Below, in pieces: positions 54,981-64,000 of a stretch of DNA of 64,000 nt. The stretch lies in assembly GCA_012840245.1 (NCBI GenBank), contig DULR01000083.1, positions 1 to 64,000 on the forward strand, in the 5' to 3' direction. The translations under genes were made by a program, and so were the position numbers. A model generated the notes under the pieces. The model saw only the letters and a program-made list of their open reading frames with translations, did no database searches and had not been told where the DNA came from. How positions within the stretch are numbered: position 1 is the first letter of the stretch; every line of letters begins with the position of its first letter. Source of the stretch: Clostridiaceae bacterium (lineage in GTDB: Bacteria > Bacillota > Clostridia > DSM-8532).

Positions 54981-55649
54981 CTAAACCTGTTCTACTTCTA
55001 TTATTCCGTCCTTTATCCTTGCCAGTTCCGGGCAGATTTTATTCTCATCGCTGCCCTCGGGCATACGGGCGATTGCTTCAGCTATACGTATCTGGGTAGG
55101 TTTGAGTTTGAGCGCATAAATGAAACTGTCTCTGTTGCCTTCGGACCCTGCGTGTACCATTCCTCTCAGGGCTCCCAGCACGATTACATTGCCGCTGGCA
55201 ACTATCTCGCCTCCGGGATTGACATCTCCGATAACTACCACGCTACCGTCAAATTCGATCCGGGTACCGCTTCTTACTGTGCTTCTCACAAATTTACACG
55301 GTCCGGCGTCATCGCTTGAAAAAAACAGCTTGTGGGATGATACCGGGACTTTTTTGGGTCTTTTTGCTATAAACGCATTCAGCTTCGATTCATCGTCCTT
55401 TGAGAGGCTCTCGATTATGGCTCCGCTCTTTTCGTCAAGGACGTTCCTTATCTCATCTTCCTCTTCGGGCGTCAATGTTATGCCTCTGTATACCACCTTG
55501 ATCTTCGCCCCTCTGAAAAATCTGGCGGCATTTTGCACCTTTTCCTCTATTTCAGCCTTTGCTTTGCTGAAGTCATAATCATCAGGGATCACGATGACCA
55601 GTCCTTCGTTGTTCCCTTTAAAAACAATGCCTTTTTTCTCGTTTTCCAT
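54981..55649 (-). CDS. minC: septum site-determining protein MinC
   Basis: FtsZ inhibitor of about 222 residues. The N-terminal MinC_N domain (MENEKKGIVFKGNNEG) precedes a C-terminal beta-helix (TVRSGTRIEFDGSVVVIGDV, then NPGGEIVASGNVIVLGALRG) that binds MinD. The start at 55649 has AAGGA 8 nt upstream; longer frames overlap the PBP2 gene. Upstream of minD in the same operon, with about 180 bp between them. Confidence 0.94.
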   Translation of the reverse strand: MENEKKGIVFKGNNEGLVIVIPDDYDFSKAKAEIEEKVQNAARFFRGAKIKVVYRGITLTPEEEDEIRNVLDEKSGAIIESLSKDDESKLNAFIAKRPKKVPVSSHKLFFSSDDAGPCKFVRSTVRSGTRIEFDGSVVVIGDVNPGGEIVASGNVIVLGALRGMVHAGSEGNRDSFIYALKLKPTQIRIAEAIARMPEGSDENKICPELARIKDGIIEVEQV

Positions 55650-55705
55650 CAGACCAATCCTTTCTGCGTAAGAACGTCCGGTACAGAACCCCGTGCTCAT
55701 TGCTG

Positions 55706-57826
55706 TTACCAAATAATATCTATGCTTTCCTTGCTGGCATCATCTGTTTTCGTATCCTTCTTTTTATTCAGTCTGAAATACTCCATCATGATATCTGCTG
55801 CTATGGGCGCAGTCTCACGTCCCCACACACCATGCTCAACTACAACGGCAATGGCTATTTCAGGCTTGTCATAAGGAGCATAACACACGAAAAGCCCGTT
55901 GGATGACGATGTAGCCTCTCGTCCGGTTTCGGAGGTACCTGTTTTTCCGGCCACATCAAAAGGAAAGTTCTCAAAAACCTTTGCAGCGGTACCGTCTTCC
56001 GAGTTGACAACGGCTATCATACCCTTTTTGACAGCTGCAATGGTCTTCGGACTGACCGGCAGCTGTTCATATTCATTTGATGGTTCATAGGTTATCTTTC
56101 CGTTCTGATCCACCGCCATTTTTATCAGATGGGGAGTGAACTTCTTCCCGTCATTTGCTATTGAACTCACATAGTTGGCCAGCTGGATGGGGGTAAAGGA
56201 ATTGTAAAGCTGCCCGATCGATGCCATGGCGGTATTGGCGGGATACCATTCAGGATCATCTTCTATATATTGTCTTTTATATTCCCTTGACGCAAGAGAG
56301 CCTATCTGTTCGCCTATCTCGATACCGGTCTTTCTGCCGAACCCGAATATCTTCGCCCACTTTACGATATTGTCGATACCTGTCTGTACCCCTACTTTGT
56401 AAAAGAACATATTGCTGGAGGTCTCGAGGGCTTTTTCAAGATCTATATAGCCCTGATCCCCTTCGGGGTTCGTAAATACCATATTCCCTATTTCCTCTTT
56501 ATAAGGAGTGCGTATCTTGGTCGTCGGTTTGATGACCCCGCTTTCAAGGGCTGCAATTGCAACCAGCGGCTTATATGTGGAACCGGGAGCGTATTTGCCC
56601 GAGGTTGCGCGGTTTACCTCAGGTGCATCCGGATTGCTCCACAGCGCATTTATCTCAGCCGCATTGTTTTCAAGAAAAATTCTGGGGTCAAAATCGGGAT
56701 AGCTGGCCATTGCCAGCACCTCTCCGGTATTTACATCCAAAACCACTACCGCTCCCGCGTTGGCATCCCCGAAGTTTTTCTTGTGTTCTATTTTGCGTAT
56801 CCGTTCGATATTCCGCTTCAGTGACTCCACTGCCACCCTCTGAAGGTCCAGGTCGATGGTAAGGAATACATCCTGCCCGGGAACAGGAGCTCTCTCCTGA
56901 TACGATGTGATGATTTTCCCGTTTTCATCGACCTCAAGGAAGGTCTCGCCCCTGATGCCTCTCAGGATAGATTCGGCTGCTTGCTCTATGCCCATCTTGC
57001 CAACTATGTCGCTGGCAATATAAGGGACGCTGCCCTCGACCTTTTCGAGCTCCTTGTTGTACTCTTCGAGCTCCTTGGCGTTTATGCTTCCAACATAGCC
57101 CAGGACATGGGATACGAGCCGGGCATTTTCATAATACTCCCGGTAAGGCTTTATAAAGGTCGTGACACCTCGCAGCCGTGAATTCTCTTCAAGAAGGCAC
57201 ATGGTCTCAGCCGAAATGTCATCGGCCAGGATCAGAGGATTGCTTATCTGGGGCTGTGTGACAAGTATCTCATATCTCAGCTGCATGATCTTTATAGTTT
57301 CTTCAGGGGTGTATGAATCATCTATTTCAAAGGTCTTTTCACGCATGTAGTCAAAAGCCTGTTTGGCCGTTATTATATAATCCGCGTCATCCTTGTTGAT
57401 TACGATGGTCTTTATGAAATCCCCGGGATTTTCTGTTTTGAACTGCAGAGGCTCAAAGCTCATGAAATTGTTCAGTCTGCTCTTGATGGTCTTGCCGTCA
57501 GCTTCGAGTATATTGATGATTTCCAGCAGCATTTTGTTCTTTTCAGCGTTGGGCATTTTTGGCATTTTTATATCCACATACTGGGCACAGTAACCCATGC
57601 GGTTTCCGGCAATGGGAACACCTTTTCTGTCAAATATGTCGCCCCGTTTGGGATAAATATAACCTTCGGCCGACAGGCGGTATTTGGTTTCTTCCTTGTA
57701 TTTCTGCCCGTCTACCAGCTGGATCTTCGCCAGATTGAATACAATGGCTGCAGCAGCCACCAATATGAAAACTGCGAGTATGATATATCTGTCAAGACCT
57801 TCTCGTTTATTTTCATCTCTGCTCAT
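55706..57826 (-). CDS. mrdA: penicillin-binding protein 2, class B transpeptidase
   Basis: Protein of about 706 residues needed for cell elongation. One N-terminal membrane helix (about 13-32), a dimerisation/pedestal domain, then the transpeptidase domain with the active-site motif GSTYKPLVAIAAL (Ser), SSN in ALETSSNMFFYKVG, and AGKTGTSETG. The start is uncertain: TTG 57832 lies 7 nt after AGGAGGAGG, ATG 57826 lies 13 nt after. Downstream of mreD, which it overlaps. Confidence 0.94.
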   Translation of the reverse strand: MSRDENKREGLDRYIILAVFILVAAAAIVFNLAKIQLVDGQKYKEETKYRLSAEGYIYPKRGDIFDRKGVPIAGNRMGYCAQYVDIKMPKMPNAEKNKMLLEIINILEADGKTIKSRLNNFMSFEPLQFKTENPGDFIKTIVINKDDADYIITAKQAFDYMREKTFEIDDSYTPEETIKIMQLRYEILVTQPQISNPLILADDISAETMCLLEENSRLRGVTTFIKPYREYYENARLVSHVLGYVGSINAKELEEYNKELEKVEGSVPYIASDIVGKMGIEQAAESILRGIRGETFLEVDENGKIITSYQERAPVPGQDVFLTIDLDLQRVAVESLKRNIERIRKIEHKKNFGDANAGAVVVLDVNTGEVLAMASYPDFDPRIFLENNAAEINALWSNPDAPEVNRATSGKYAPGSTYKPLVAIAALESGVIKPTTKIRTPYKEEIGNMVFTNPEGDQGYIDLEKALETSSNMFFYKVGVQTGIDNIVKWAKIFGFGRKTGIEIGEQIGSLASREYKRQYIEDDPEWYPANTAMASIGQLYNSFTPIQLANYVSSIANDGKKFTPHLIKMAVDQNGKITYEPSNEYEQLPVSPKTIAAVKKGMIAVVNSEDGTAAKVFENFPFDVAGKTGTSETGREATSSSNGLFVCYAPYDKPEIAIAVVVEHGVWGRETAPIAADIMMEYFRLNKKKDTKTDDASKESIDIIW

Positions 57827-58343
57827 TACCAAGTCTGTTCCTCCTCCTGTCTATTCTATCAAGAAAACCGTAAACTGTCGCTACCGGTTTAAAAAGAGGC
57901 AGAATAAGGATACAGTTATATATGGCCTCAGGAATGATCACAGTCCAGAAAATGAAGGGGAGATACTGATAGCCCCTGAACATGAACACGATGATAAAGA
58001 ACATGAACTCCACAAGAACCGATGTCCCCGACGCAAAGATAAGCAGTACCAGTATCTTGTCCCGGTACAGCTTCTCATTTATCATGGAAATTGGTATTGA
58101 GACAAGGAAAAACAGCAGGGCATACCATCCCAGAGTTTTTCCCAGGAGAACATCCATTGTAAAGCCGAAAAGCAGTGCCATTGTCGCACTTTCTACAGGG
58201 CTTCTCAGCAAAGATACTATGACCATCAGAACAATCAACAGATTGGGCCTGATGTTGAATATCTCGATATGTTCCAGTACCGTACTCTGGAAGAAAGCTC
58301 CCATCAGTATCAGCGTAGCCGCTGCAATCACCCTGTACTTCAT
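57813..58343 (-). CDS. mreD: rod shape-determining protein MreD
   Basis: Membrane protein of about 176 residues with five or six helices (MKYRVIAAATLILMGAFFQS at the start). It bridges MreC and PBP2/RodA at the elongasome. The ATG at 58343 is preferred, though GGAAGGAG is 16 nt away; longer in-frame versions reach 58385. It overlaps the start of mrdA. Confidence 0.88.
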   Translation of the reverse strand: MKYRVIAAATLILMGAFFQSTVLEHIEIFNIRPNLLIVLMVIVSLLRSPVESATMALLFGFTMDVLLGKTLGWYALLFFLVSIPISMINEKLYRDKILVLLIFASGTSVLVEFMFFIIVFMFRGYQYLPFIFWTVIIPEAIYNCILILPLFKPVATVYGFLDRIDRRRNRLGNEQR

Positions 58344-58406
58344 AACAGATAAGCGTTTTCTCCTTCCCGTCAAAATGGGCAGCACATGTTCGCCGTTAAA
58401 TCCGGC

Positions 58407-59234
58407 TTATGGTTCCTTTTTAAGGACAATGACCTCTTCGAGCCGTTTAAAGTCCACAACAGGCTCGATGATCGCATATGAGTCATATTGTCCTTCGTTG
58501 CTGATGACACTTACTACTTTGCCAATAATAATGCCCTTTGGATATATTCCGCCTATGCCTGAAGTTTCTACGGTATCGCCCGGCATGATATCAGTATTTG
58601 GGGGTATGTAATCTGCCCTGCACAATCCTTTGCTTCGAAGCTCCACGTCGCCTCTTACAACGATCAGGTCTCTTGATTTGGAAAGCCTGGCACTTACCGT
58701 ACTGTCAATATCGATTATCGATATAACTCTTGAGGTCAGCAAATCTATTTTTGAAACCCTTCCCACCAGACCATAAGCTGTTATGACAGGGGAATCGGGC
58801 AAAATGCCGTCCTTGCTGCCCCGGTTGATGGTGAACACTTCAAACCAGTTGCCGGGATCTTTAGCGATAATACTGCTGCCTATAAAATCGAACTCATCAT
58901 ATTGATCCTTGAAATTAAGAGCATCCTTAAGCTCTTTATTCTCCTTGGTAAGCCTGTCTATATCCAGGATCTGCTGTTCCAGCTCACTTATCCTCTTCCT
59001 GAGTTCCTCGTTTTCGGCCTTGGTCTTTTTGACATCCTCAAAATACCCAAAAAAGTCTCCAACTTTTTTGCCGACAAAACTGAAGGCCTGCTGCAGGGGT
59101 GCCGCAGGGACACTGATAATATTGCCGATTATGTTAACTCCGCTTCTTTCGCTGTAAGACACGGCTGCAAGGGCGAGCAGAAGTATGACAACCAGCACAA
59201 GAATGAATATCTTGTTCGTTAAAATCCTCCTCAA
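58407..59234 (-). CDS. mreC: rod shape-determining protein MreC
   Basis: Protein of 275 residues. A membrane helix (about 8-26) precedes a coiled coil (about 68-105, DVKKTKAENEELRKRISELE) and the beta-barrel MreC domain (DPGNWFEVFTINRGSKDGI, then GLVGRVSKIDLLTSRVI). The start is a TTG at 59234 with GGGGTGA upstream; no ATG fits, and the N-terminus MRRILTNKIFILVLV matches the family. Confidence 0.92.
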   Translation of the reverse strand: MRRILTNKIFILVLVVILLLALAAVSYSERSGVNIIGNIISVPAAPLQQAFSFVGKKVGDFFGYFEDVKKTKAENEELRKRISELEQQILDIDRLTKENKELKDALNFKDQYDEFDFIGSSIIAKDPGNWFEVFTINRGSKDGILPDSPVITAYGLVGRVSKIDLLTSRVISIIDIDSTVSARLSKSRDLIVVRGDVELRSKGLCRADYIPPNTDIMPGDTVETSGIGGIYPKGIIIGKVVSVISNEGQYDSYAIIEPVVDFKRLEEVIVLKKEP

Positions 59235-59264
59235 AGGAAGTCACCCCGATGCGCCTTTTTATTA

Positions 59265-60284
59265 CTATCTTCTCTTCGGAGACAATAAAACACTGCTGAG
59301 TACATCCAGCTCTTCCAGTACTTTTCCGGTACCCAGTACTACACAGTCCAGCGGATCTTCGGCTATAAAAACGGGAATTCCGGTTTCCTTGCTGATAAGC
59401 TTATCAAGTCCTCTTAACAATGCACCGCCTCCGGTGAGCATTATCCCTCTTTCCATGATATCGGCCGCCAGTTCGGGAGGTGTCTTTTCCAGAGTGAACT
59501 TTATGGAATCAACGACCGAATTCACAGGCTCCTTCAATGCCTCGCGGATCTCCTCGCTTGAAACAGACAGCTCCTTGGGAAGTCCTGTCCCCAGATCACG
59601 CCCGCTTATATTGTAAGTTTCCTCTCTTTCAAGGGGGAAGGCCGATCCGATCTTCAGCTTGATATCCTCCGCTGTTCTTTCGCCGATCATCAGATTATAT
59701 TCTTTTTTGATATAGTGGGCGATGGCATCGTCGAATTCATCACCGGCAATTCTCAGGGAACGGCTGACGACAATACCGCCAAGGGATATGACGGCAACCT
59801 CGCTGGTCCCGCCTCCGATATCCACAACCATGCTGCCCGAAGGCTCAGCTACCGGAAGACCTGCTCCGATGGCCGATGCCATTGGTTCTTCTATAAGGAA
59901 AGCTTCTTTTGCGCCGGCAGTCATGGCTGAGTCGACGACAGCCCTTTTTTCAACCTCTGTTACTCCGGAAGGCACGCAGATCACAACTCTCGGCTTTGCC
60001 AGAGGACTGTTGCCTATCGCCTTTTTGATAAAATACTTGAGCATGCCCTGGGTGGTTTCAAAATCAGCTATGACACCGTCCTTCAAGGGGCGGATGGCCG
60101 TAATGTTGCCGGGCGTCCTGCCTATCATCTGCTTGGCTTCCAGCCCGACAGCCAAAACCTGACCTGTGTTATTGTTTATCGCTACGACAGAAGGTTCCCG
60201 TAATATTACTCCCTTACCTTTCAGGTATACCAAAGTGTTCGCCGTACCAAGATCGATTCCTATTTCTTTTGTGAATAATCCCAT
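59265..60284 (-). CDS. mreB: actin-like rod shape protein MreB
   Basis: Protein of 339 residues, filament-forming ATPase guiding cell-wall synthesis. Phosphate-1 [17 protein letters not shown], phosphate-2 [16 protein letters not shown], and adenosine motif [15 protein letters not shown] are all intact. GGAGAG precedes the ATG. First gene of the mreBCD-mrdA-minCDE-mgsA block. Confidence 0.96.
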   Translation of the reverse strand: MGLFTKEIGIDLGTANTLVYLKGKGVILREPSVVAINNNTGQVLAVGLEAKQMIGRTPGNITAIRPLKDGVIADFETTQGMLKYFIKKAIGNSPLAKPRVVICVPSGVTEVEKRAVVDSAMTAGAKEAFLIEEPMASAIGAGLPVAEPSGSMVVDIGGGTSEVAVISLGGIVVSRSLRIAGDEFDDAIAHYIKKEYNLMIGERTAEDIKLKIGSAFPLEREETYNISGRDLGTGLPKELSVSSEEIREALKEPVNSVVDSIKFTLEKTPPELAADIMERGIMLTGGGALLRGLDKLISKETGIPVFIAEDPLDCVVLGTGKVLEELDVLSSVLLSPKRR

Positions 60285-60424
60285 ATTTTTCTCTCCTTTT
60301 TATACAACTGCATAATAGTTAGTATGTCTTTCTTCTCAGAACTTAAATCATAAATATGACCTGTTCCAGTTTCTGAAGCCTGCACACCGAAGGCTTTTTC
60401 AGGGACCGGGTCTGAAGTATGTTC

Positions 60425-61042
60425 TTATGTGAGCGATTTAGACTCCATCCAGGACAAAACTTCGTATCCTTCCTTCTCCAGCATTCGGGAGAGTCTGAAA
60501 ACCGGAAGTCCCATAACATTGAAATAGCATCCCTCTATACATTCTACCATAAGACTGCCAAGACCCTGGATGCCATAGCTTCCTGCTTTGTCATAAGGCT
60601 CCCTGGTGGACAGATACCTGTCCAGAAAACCCTTCGGATAAGAAGATATCTTTACCTTAGTCATTTCACTGTCTGTCCGGCATTTCATTGTATTCACATT
60701 CACAAGCGTCAGACCGGTAATGACTTCATGCCAGCGGTTTTCCATAAGCTTGAGCATCCTGAAGGCATGGTTTTTATCAGTCGGTTTTCCCAGAATTATA
60801 CCATCAATGGAGACCACCGTATCGGCGCCTAAAACATAAGTACCCTCAGCCGCTTTGCCTTTGAGCTTCTTTGCCACATACAGCGCTTTTCTTTTTGACA
60901 TCTCCATAACATATTTCCCGGCATCATTAAAGCCTTCGGACTCCTCATTGATGTTCGCCGGCATTACCTCAAAATCAAGGTTGATCAGCTTCAGCAGCTC
61001 GATTCTGCGTGGCGACGCTGAAGCGAGTATCAAATTCAACAT
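60425..61042 (-). CDS. maf: Maf-like nucleotide pyrophosphatase
   Basis: Protein of 205 residues hydrolysing non-canonical nucleoside triphosphates. N-terminal LASASPRRIELLKL, then VLGADTVVSIDG and DKAGSYGIQGLGSLMVE are signature segments; linked to septum formation and cell arrest. GGGG precedes the ATG. It precedes mreB in the usual Firmicute order. Confidence 0.94.
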   Translation of the reverse strand: MLNLILASASPRRIELLKLINLDFEVMPANINEESEGFNDAGKYVMEMSKRKALYVAKKLKGKAAEGTYVLGADTVVSIDGIILGKPTDKNHAFRMLKLMENRWHEVITGLTLVNVNTMKCRTDSEMTKVKISSYPKGFLDRYLSTREPYDKAGSYGIQGLGSLMVECIEGCYFNVMGLPVFRLSRMLEKEGYEVLSWMESKSLT

Positions 61043-61253
61043 ATTTTTCCCCTGAAATTTTGTTTCGTATTACCTAAATGTGTATAAATACTAAATGTAA
61101 TACCTTACCATTGATTATACACGTACAAACGTGCAGATGGAATATGGAAATATGTATAAGTTTGCTTATTTGCAACTATATCATATATTAAAGAATTTTC
61201 CGATAAAAATCGGGTCAAAAGAGTGGGGGTTCACATAATTTGTTACTTCTCTT

Positions 61254-61282
61254 TTGACGATACAATAAGTATAATATATATT
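61254..61282 (+). promoter_or_regulatory. promoter of mecA
   Basis: TTGACG (61254-61259) and TATATT (61277-61282) with 17-nt spacing. It lies in the 317-bp gap between the divergent maf and mecA genes, which otherwise shows nothing I can name. Confidence 0.6.
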
Positions 61283-61359
61283 AAGGATGCCCTGAAAATC
61301 GGTTTAAATAACACATTGTCGCGATATTGCCTTTTGGGGCGTTAGAAAAGGAACAGGAT

Positions 61360-61986
61360 ATGAAAATTGAAAGAGTAGGCGAAAACAGAATAAGGATTTT
61401 TGTTTCCTACGAGGATCTGGAAGAACGCGATATCGATCTGGATGCATTCAGCTACAATTCCCCTGAAACCCAGGAGCTTTTCTGGGATCTTATGGAGCAG
61501 GCCGAGATCGAACTCGGGTTTGAAGCCCAGGAATCCCAGCTCTGCATAGAGGCCGTCTCAGATGTGGATCAGGGTTTTGTGATCACCATTACAAAGCTTG
61601 ATGATGATAATGAATTTGAGTCCCTTCAGAAGTTCATAAAGAATAAATATAAGAAAAGGGATCTCTCCATAAAGAAAAAGACCAGCTCTATCCACTCCAC
61701 GATGCTCATTTACGCCATTGAAGAGTTTGACGACCTTTGCTTCCTTGCATCTGCCTTGAAGCCGCTCTTCACCGGACGGAGCAAGGTATACAGTCTTGAC
61801 GGCATGTATTATCTGGTGCTGTCTTCTGTTGAGAACAACGTGCTCAACAAGAAAAAGTTCGACAGCATATTGAGCGAATATGCAGACAAAATGAGCAGCG
61901 TCGACTTCCTCGAAGGATACCTGAACGAGTATGGGAAGCTTCTGGCCGGCGAAGACGCCATATCCCTTTTCGCCAGGTTAAAATGA
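61360..61986 (+). CDS. mecA: MecA-type adaptor protein of ClpC
   Basis: Protein of 208 residues. The N-terminal substrate-binding part reads MKIERVGENRIRIFVSYEDL; an acidic linker precedes the C-terminal ClpC-binding domain (FDDLCFLASALKPLFTGRSK, then YYLVLSSVENNV). MecA delivers proteins to ClpCP. The start is ATG 61360 with AGGAACAGGAT before it; the longer frame from 61327 is not supported. Confidence 0.9.
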   Translation: MKIERVGENRIRIFVSYEDLEERDIDLDAFSYNSPETQELFWDLMEQAEIELGFEAQESQLCIEAVSDVDQGFVITITKLDDDNEFESLQKFIKNKYKKRDLSIKKKTSSIHSTMLIYAIEEFDDLCFLASALKPLFTGRSKVYSLDGMYYLVLSSVENNVLNKKKFDSILSEYADKMSSVDFLEGYLNEYGKLLAGEDAISLFARLK

Positions 61987-62026
61987 GCCTTTGTGTATCA
62001 GACAAATAATGATCCCTGTTAATTCG

Positions 62027-62049
62027 GGCGGCCCTTGGCCGCCTTTTTT
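62027..62049 (+). terminator. rho-independent terminator of mecA
   Basis: GGCGGCC-CTT-GGCCGCC (62027-62043) followed by TTTTTT. Confidence 0.92.
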
Positions 62050-62083
62050 GATCAATGCGAATTTTAGCTGCATAGCCTTACTT

Positions 62084-62160
62084 TGTCATCCTGAGCGAAG
62101 CGCAGCGAAGTCGAAGGAACTATAAAAGATTCTTCGTCGCTTCGCTCCTCAGAATGACAC
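62084..62160. repeat. composite GCGAAGC palindromic repeat, copy 2
   Basis: TGTCATCCTGAGCGAAGCG and TTCGCTCCTCAGAATGACA arms flank GGAACTATAAAAGATTC. Reverse-complement relation to 42640-42703, including the spacer. It lies between the mecA terminator and the 3' end of galU. Confidence 0.8.
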
Positions 62161-62205
62161 AGTAAGACTACGTGGCTAATAAAAGCGCTTTTAAATTCGC
62201 ATAAA

Positions 62206-63066
62206 TCAAAGTAAGCTTCTCAGATATGCTTCGAAATCGTATTTAAGATCCTCTCTTTTCAGGGCGAACTCAACGGTGGCCTGCAAAAATCCGAGCTTAT
62301 TTCCCACATCATAACGCCTTCCTATGAAGTCGTACGCATACATGGGCTCTTTTCTGGCCAGTTCGCATAGAGAGTCGGTCAGCTGGATCTCACCGTTTTT
62401 GCCCGGTGTGGCATTTTCAAGATACCTGAATATAGTCGGATTGATGATATATCTTCCCAATATGGCTACATTTGACGGCGCTTTGTCGGTATCAGGCTTT
62501 TCAACCAATGTCCTTACCTTATAGATCCTTTCGTCTACCTGCTTGCCTTCGACGATGCCGTACTTGGAAACATCCTCCATGGGTACAGGCTGAACCCCGA
62601 GAATGGTGGTCTGATATTCGTCATAGGCATCGATCAGTTGCTTGAGGCAAGGAACCTCGGAATCAACGATGTCGTCGCCAAGAAGAACGGCAAAAGGCTC
62701 TTCTCCAATAAAAGCCTTTGCGCAGTAGATGGCATGTCCAAGCCCTTTGGCTTCCTTCTGCCGGATATAATGAATGCTGCATAATTCAGCGATTTGCCTC
62801 ACCTGTGACAAAAGATCCTCCTGGCCTTTTTTCCTGAGCTCTTCCTCAAGCTCCAGGGATCTGTCGAAATGATCCTCTATGGCGCGCTTTCCCCGGCCAG
62901 TGATTATCAGGATATCTTCTATTCCGGACGTAATTGCCTCTTCTATTATGAACTGGATAGTAGGCTTATCAACGATGGGGAGCATTTCCTTGGGCTGCGC
63001 CTTTGTTGCCGGCAAAAACCTGGTTCCCAGTCCTGCTGCAGGAATAATGGCTTTTCTGACCTTCAT
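62206..63066 (-). CDS. galU: UTP-glucose-1-phosphate uridylyltransferase
   Basis: Protein of 286 residues making UDP-glucose. N-terminal nucleotide-binding motif IPAAGLGTRFLPATKAQPKE, then LPIVDKPTIQFIIEEA, GLGHAIYCAKAFIGEEPFAV and LLGDDIV. UDP-glucose feeds surface polysaccharides and glycolipids. The start is ATG 63066 with AGGAG 8 nt upstream; the ATG at 63120 overlaps recR. Confidence 0.95.
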   Translation of the reverse strand: MKVRKAIIPAAGLGTRFLPATKAQPKEMLPIVDKPTIQFIIEEAITSGIEDILIITGRGKRAIEDHFDRSLELEEELRKKGQEDLLSQVRQIAELCSIHYIRQKEAKGLGHAIYCAKAFIGEEPFAVLLGDDIVDSEVPCLKQLIDAYDEYQTTILGVQPVPMEDVSKYGIVEGKQVDERIYKVRTLVEKPDTDKAPSNVAILGRYIINPTIFRYLENATPGKNGEIQLTDSLCELARKEPMYAYDFIGRRYDVGNKLGFLQATVEFALKREDLKYDFEAYLRSLL

Positions 63067-63097
63067 GCTTGTTGCTCCTTTCAACTTTTTCCTGATC

Positions 63098-63697
63098 CTA
63101 TATCTCTCTGCGTCCTTCAAGAGATTTGAACAAAGTCACCTCATCGGCATATTCCAGGTCTCCGCCCACCGAGATCCCCTGGGCAATGCGTGTTGTTTTG
63201 ACTCCCAGAGGCTTCAGTATTTTCGCAATGTAAACCGCTGTCGCTTCCCCTTCCACATTCGGGTTGGTAGCCAGTATGACCTCTGTAACATTGCCGTGGG
63301 CAACACGCTTTATCAACGGTTTTATGTTGATATCTTCCGGTCCTGTACCATCAAGGGGAGAAATGAGTCCATTTAAAACATGGTACAAGCCTTTGTACTC
63401 CCGGACTCTTTCCATAGCCACGACATCCCTTGGGCTTTGGACCACGCAAATAACCGAATGGTCACGCTTGTCAGAACTGCATATACGGCAGGGATCGGCA
63501 TCGGTAAGATTAAAGCAAACCGAACAGGTGGTAGTTTTGCGTTTTGCGTCGACCAATGCCTTCGCAAATCCTACGACCTTATCCTCAGGCAAATTCAGAA
63601 CATGAAAAGCAAGCCGCTGGGCGGTCTTCCGACCTATCCCCGGCAGCTTCTCGAATTCCTCAATCAGTTTCTGAACGGGTAATGCAAAGTAATCCAT
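63098..63697 (-). CDS. recR: recombination protein RecR
   Basis: Protein of 199 residues acting with RecF/RecO to load RecA at gaps. N-terminal HhH ([15 protein letters not shown]), four-Cys zinc finger ([16 protein letters not shown]), then a Toprim domain ([18 protein letters not shown]) and the C-terminal [19 protein letters not shown]. It overlaps ybaB through TGATG. Confidence 0.96.
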   Translation of the reverse strand: MDYFALPVQKLIEEFEKLPGIGRKTAQRLAFHVLNLPEDKVVGFAKALVDAKRKTTTCSVCFNLTDADPCRICSSDKRDHSVICVVQSPRDVVAMERVREYKGLYHVLNGLISPLDGTGPEDINIKPLIKRVAHGNVTEVILATNPNVEGEATAVYIAKILKPLGVKTTRIAQGISVGGDLEYADEVTLFKSLEGRREI

Positions 63698-64000
63698 CAG
63701 AACAATCCCGGTATATTACCAAGGCCTCCCGTAAGCCCGCCCATTATATTCTTTGCCATTTCGTCGGCTTGTCTCAATGCTTCGTTAACAGCAGCCAGAA
63801 CCAGATCCTGCAGGGTTTCGATGTCTTCAGGATCAACAACTTCTTTTGCTATGCGGATCTCACGAATTTCCTTGGCTCCGGTTGCCACAACAGTAACGAC
63901 TCCGCCGCCTGCCGATGCTTCAACAGTCTTTTCAGCCAGTTCATCCTGAGCCTTCATCATCTCCTGCTGCATCTTCTGCGCCTGTTTCATCAGGTTTCCT
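63697..64000 (-). CDS. YbaB/EbfC nucleoid-associated protein, partial at window edge
   Basis: DNA-binding protein of the YbaB family, about 100 residues. The readable part begins [20 protein letters not shown] and continues through the frame to the window edge, so the ATG at 63990 is probably internal and about 10-15 N-terminal residues lie outside. Core [20 protein letters not shown] is typical. The order ybaB-recR is standard, usually with dnaX just upstream (outside). Confidence 0.93.
   Translation of the reverse strand, partial: GNLMKQAQKMQQEMMKAQDELAEKTVEASAGGGVVTVVATGAKEIREIRIAKEVVDPEDIETLQDLVLAAVNEALRQADEMAKNIMGGLTGGLGNIPGLF

Noticed and set aside
61043-61359. Possible riboswitch or RNA gene upstream of mecA
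   Set aside because: Only a promoter is visible. I found no conserved aptamer-like stems and the leader after the promoter is short.

Overview
This window is chromosomal DNA of an anaerobic, spore-forming member of the Clostridia (Firmicutes), with roughly mid-40s % GC by eye. The evidence is the gene set: sleB-ypeB germination genes, a SpoIVFB-type intramembrane protease, a FapA-like DUF342 protein, a DnaD/DnaC helicase-loading pair, MecA, the mreBCD-PBP2-minCDE block, strong AGGAGG ribosome sites and TTG/GTG starts. It looks like ordinary core chromosome punctuated by small mobile repeats. I see no prophage, CRISPR array, rRNA or large island.

Layout. 1-9.6 kb: an orphan histidine kinase, then a minus-strand sugar-acid operon (gnd, uxuB-type SDR, LarA-like racemase/epimerase, uxaC, kdgK) with a divergent AraC-type regulator at its head, followed by an Ohr/OsmC protein. 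9.7-15.7 kb: wreckage of a two-permease ABC-2 transporter, a mutarotase-fold protein, a GH5 lipoprotein glycosidase, a MATE exporter and an 8-oxoguanine glycosylase. 15.9-23.7 kb: the FapA-like protein and a triple-GAF protein, DUF951, DUF711 plus ACT, YfbR and MurA. 23.9-33.0 kb: two very large secreted fibronectin-III proteins in tandem. 33.2-39.2 kb: tandem asparaginase-II paralogues, dnaD-dnaC and a membrane chemoreceptor. 39.2-48.8 kb: a FucU/FAH pair, ypeB and sleB, the yhaN-yhaO repair pair with acpS, tRNA-Arg(CCG) and a REP-associated transposase (RAYT). 49-64 kb: a GH18 protein, the SpoIVFA/FB pair, mgsA-like, minEDC, PBP2, mreDCB, maf, mecA, galU, recR and the edge of ybaB.

Three repeat systems deserve attention. 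(1) A 205-bp element occurs twice (5634-5838 and 11424-11628). It folds into a closed multi-branched structure with one compensatory change between copies and looks like a non-coding RNA element without an ORF. (2) A REP family has a conserved GGGACGG core held between arms that differ in sequence but stay complementary. It surrounds the RAYT gene and in several places sits exactly on the stop codons of genes. (3) A second palindromic family is built on GCGAAGCGA and occurs as two composite copies in opposite orientation.

The sugar-acid operon reads as a glucuronate pathway (glucuronate, fructuronate, mannonate, KDG, KDPG). The LarA homologue is best explained as a C2-epimerase linking D-gluconate and D-mannonate; this is an inference. 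Mannonate dehydratase and the nickel-pincer cofactor genes are not in the window.
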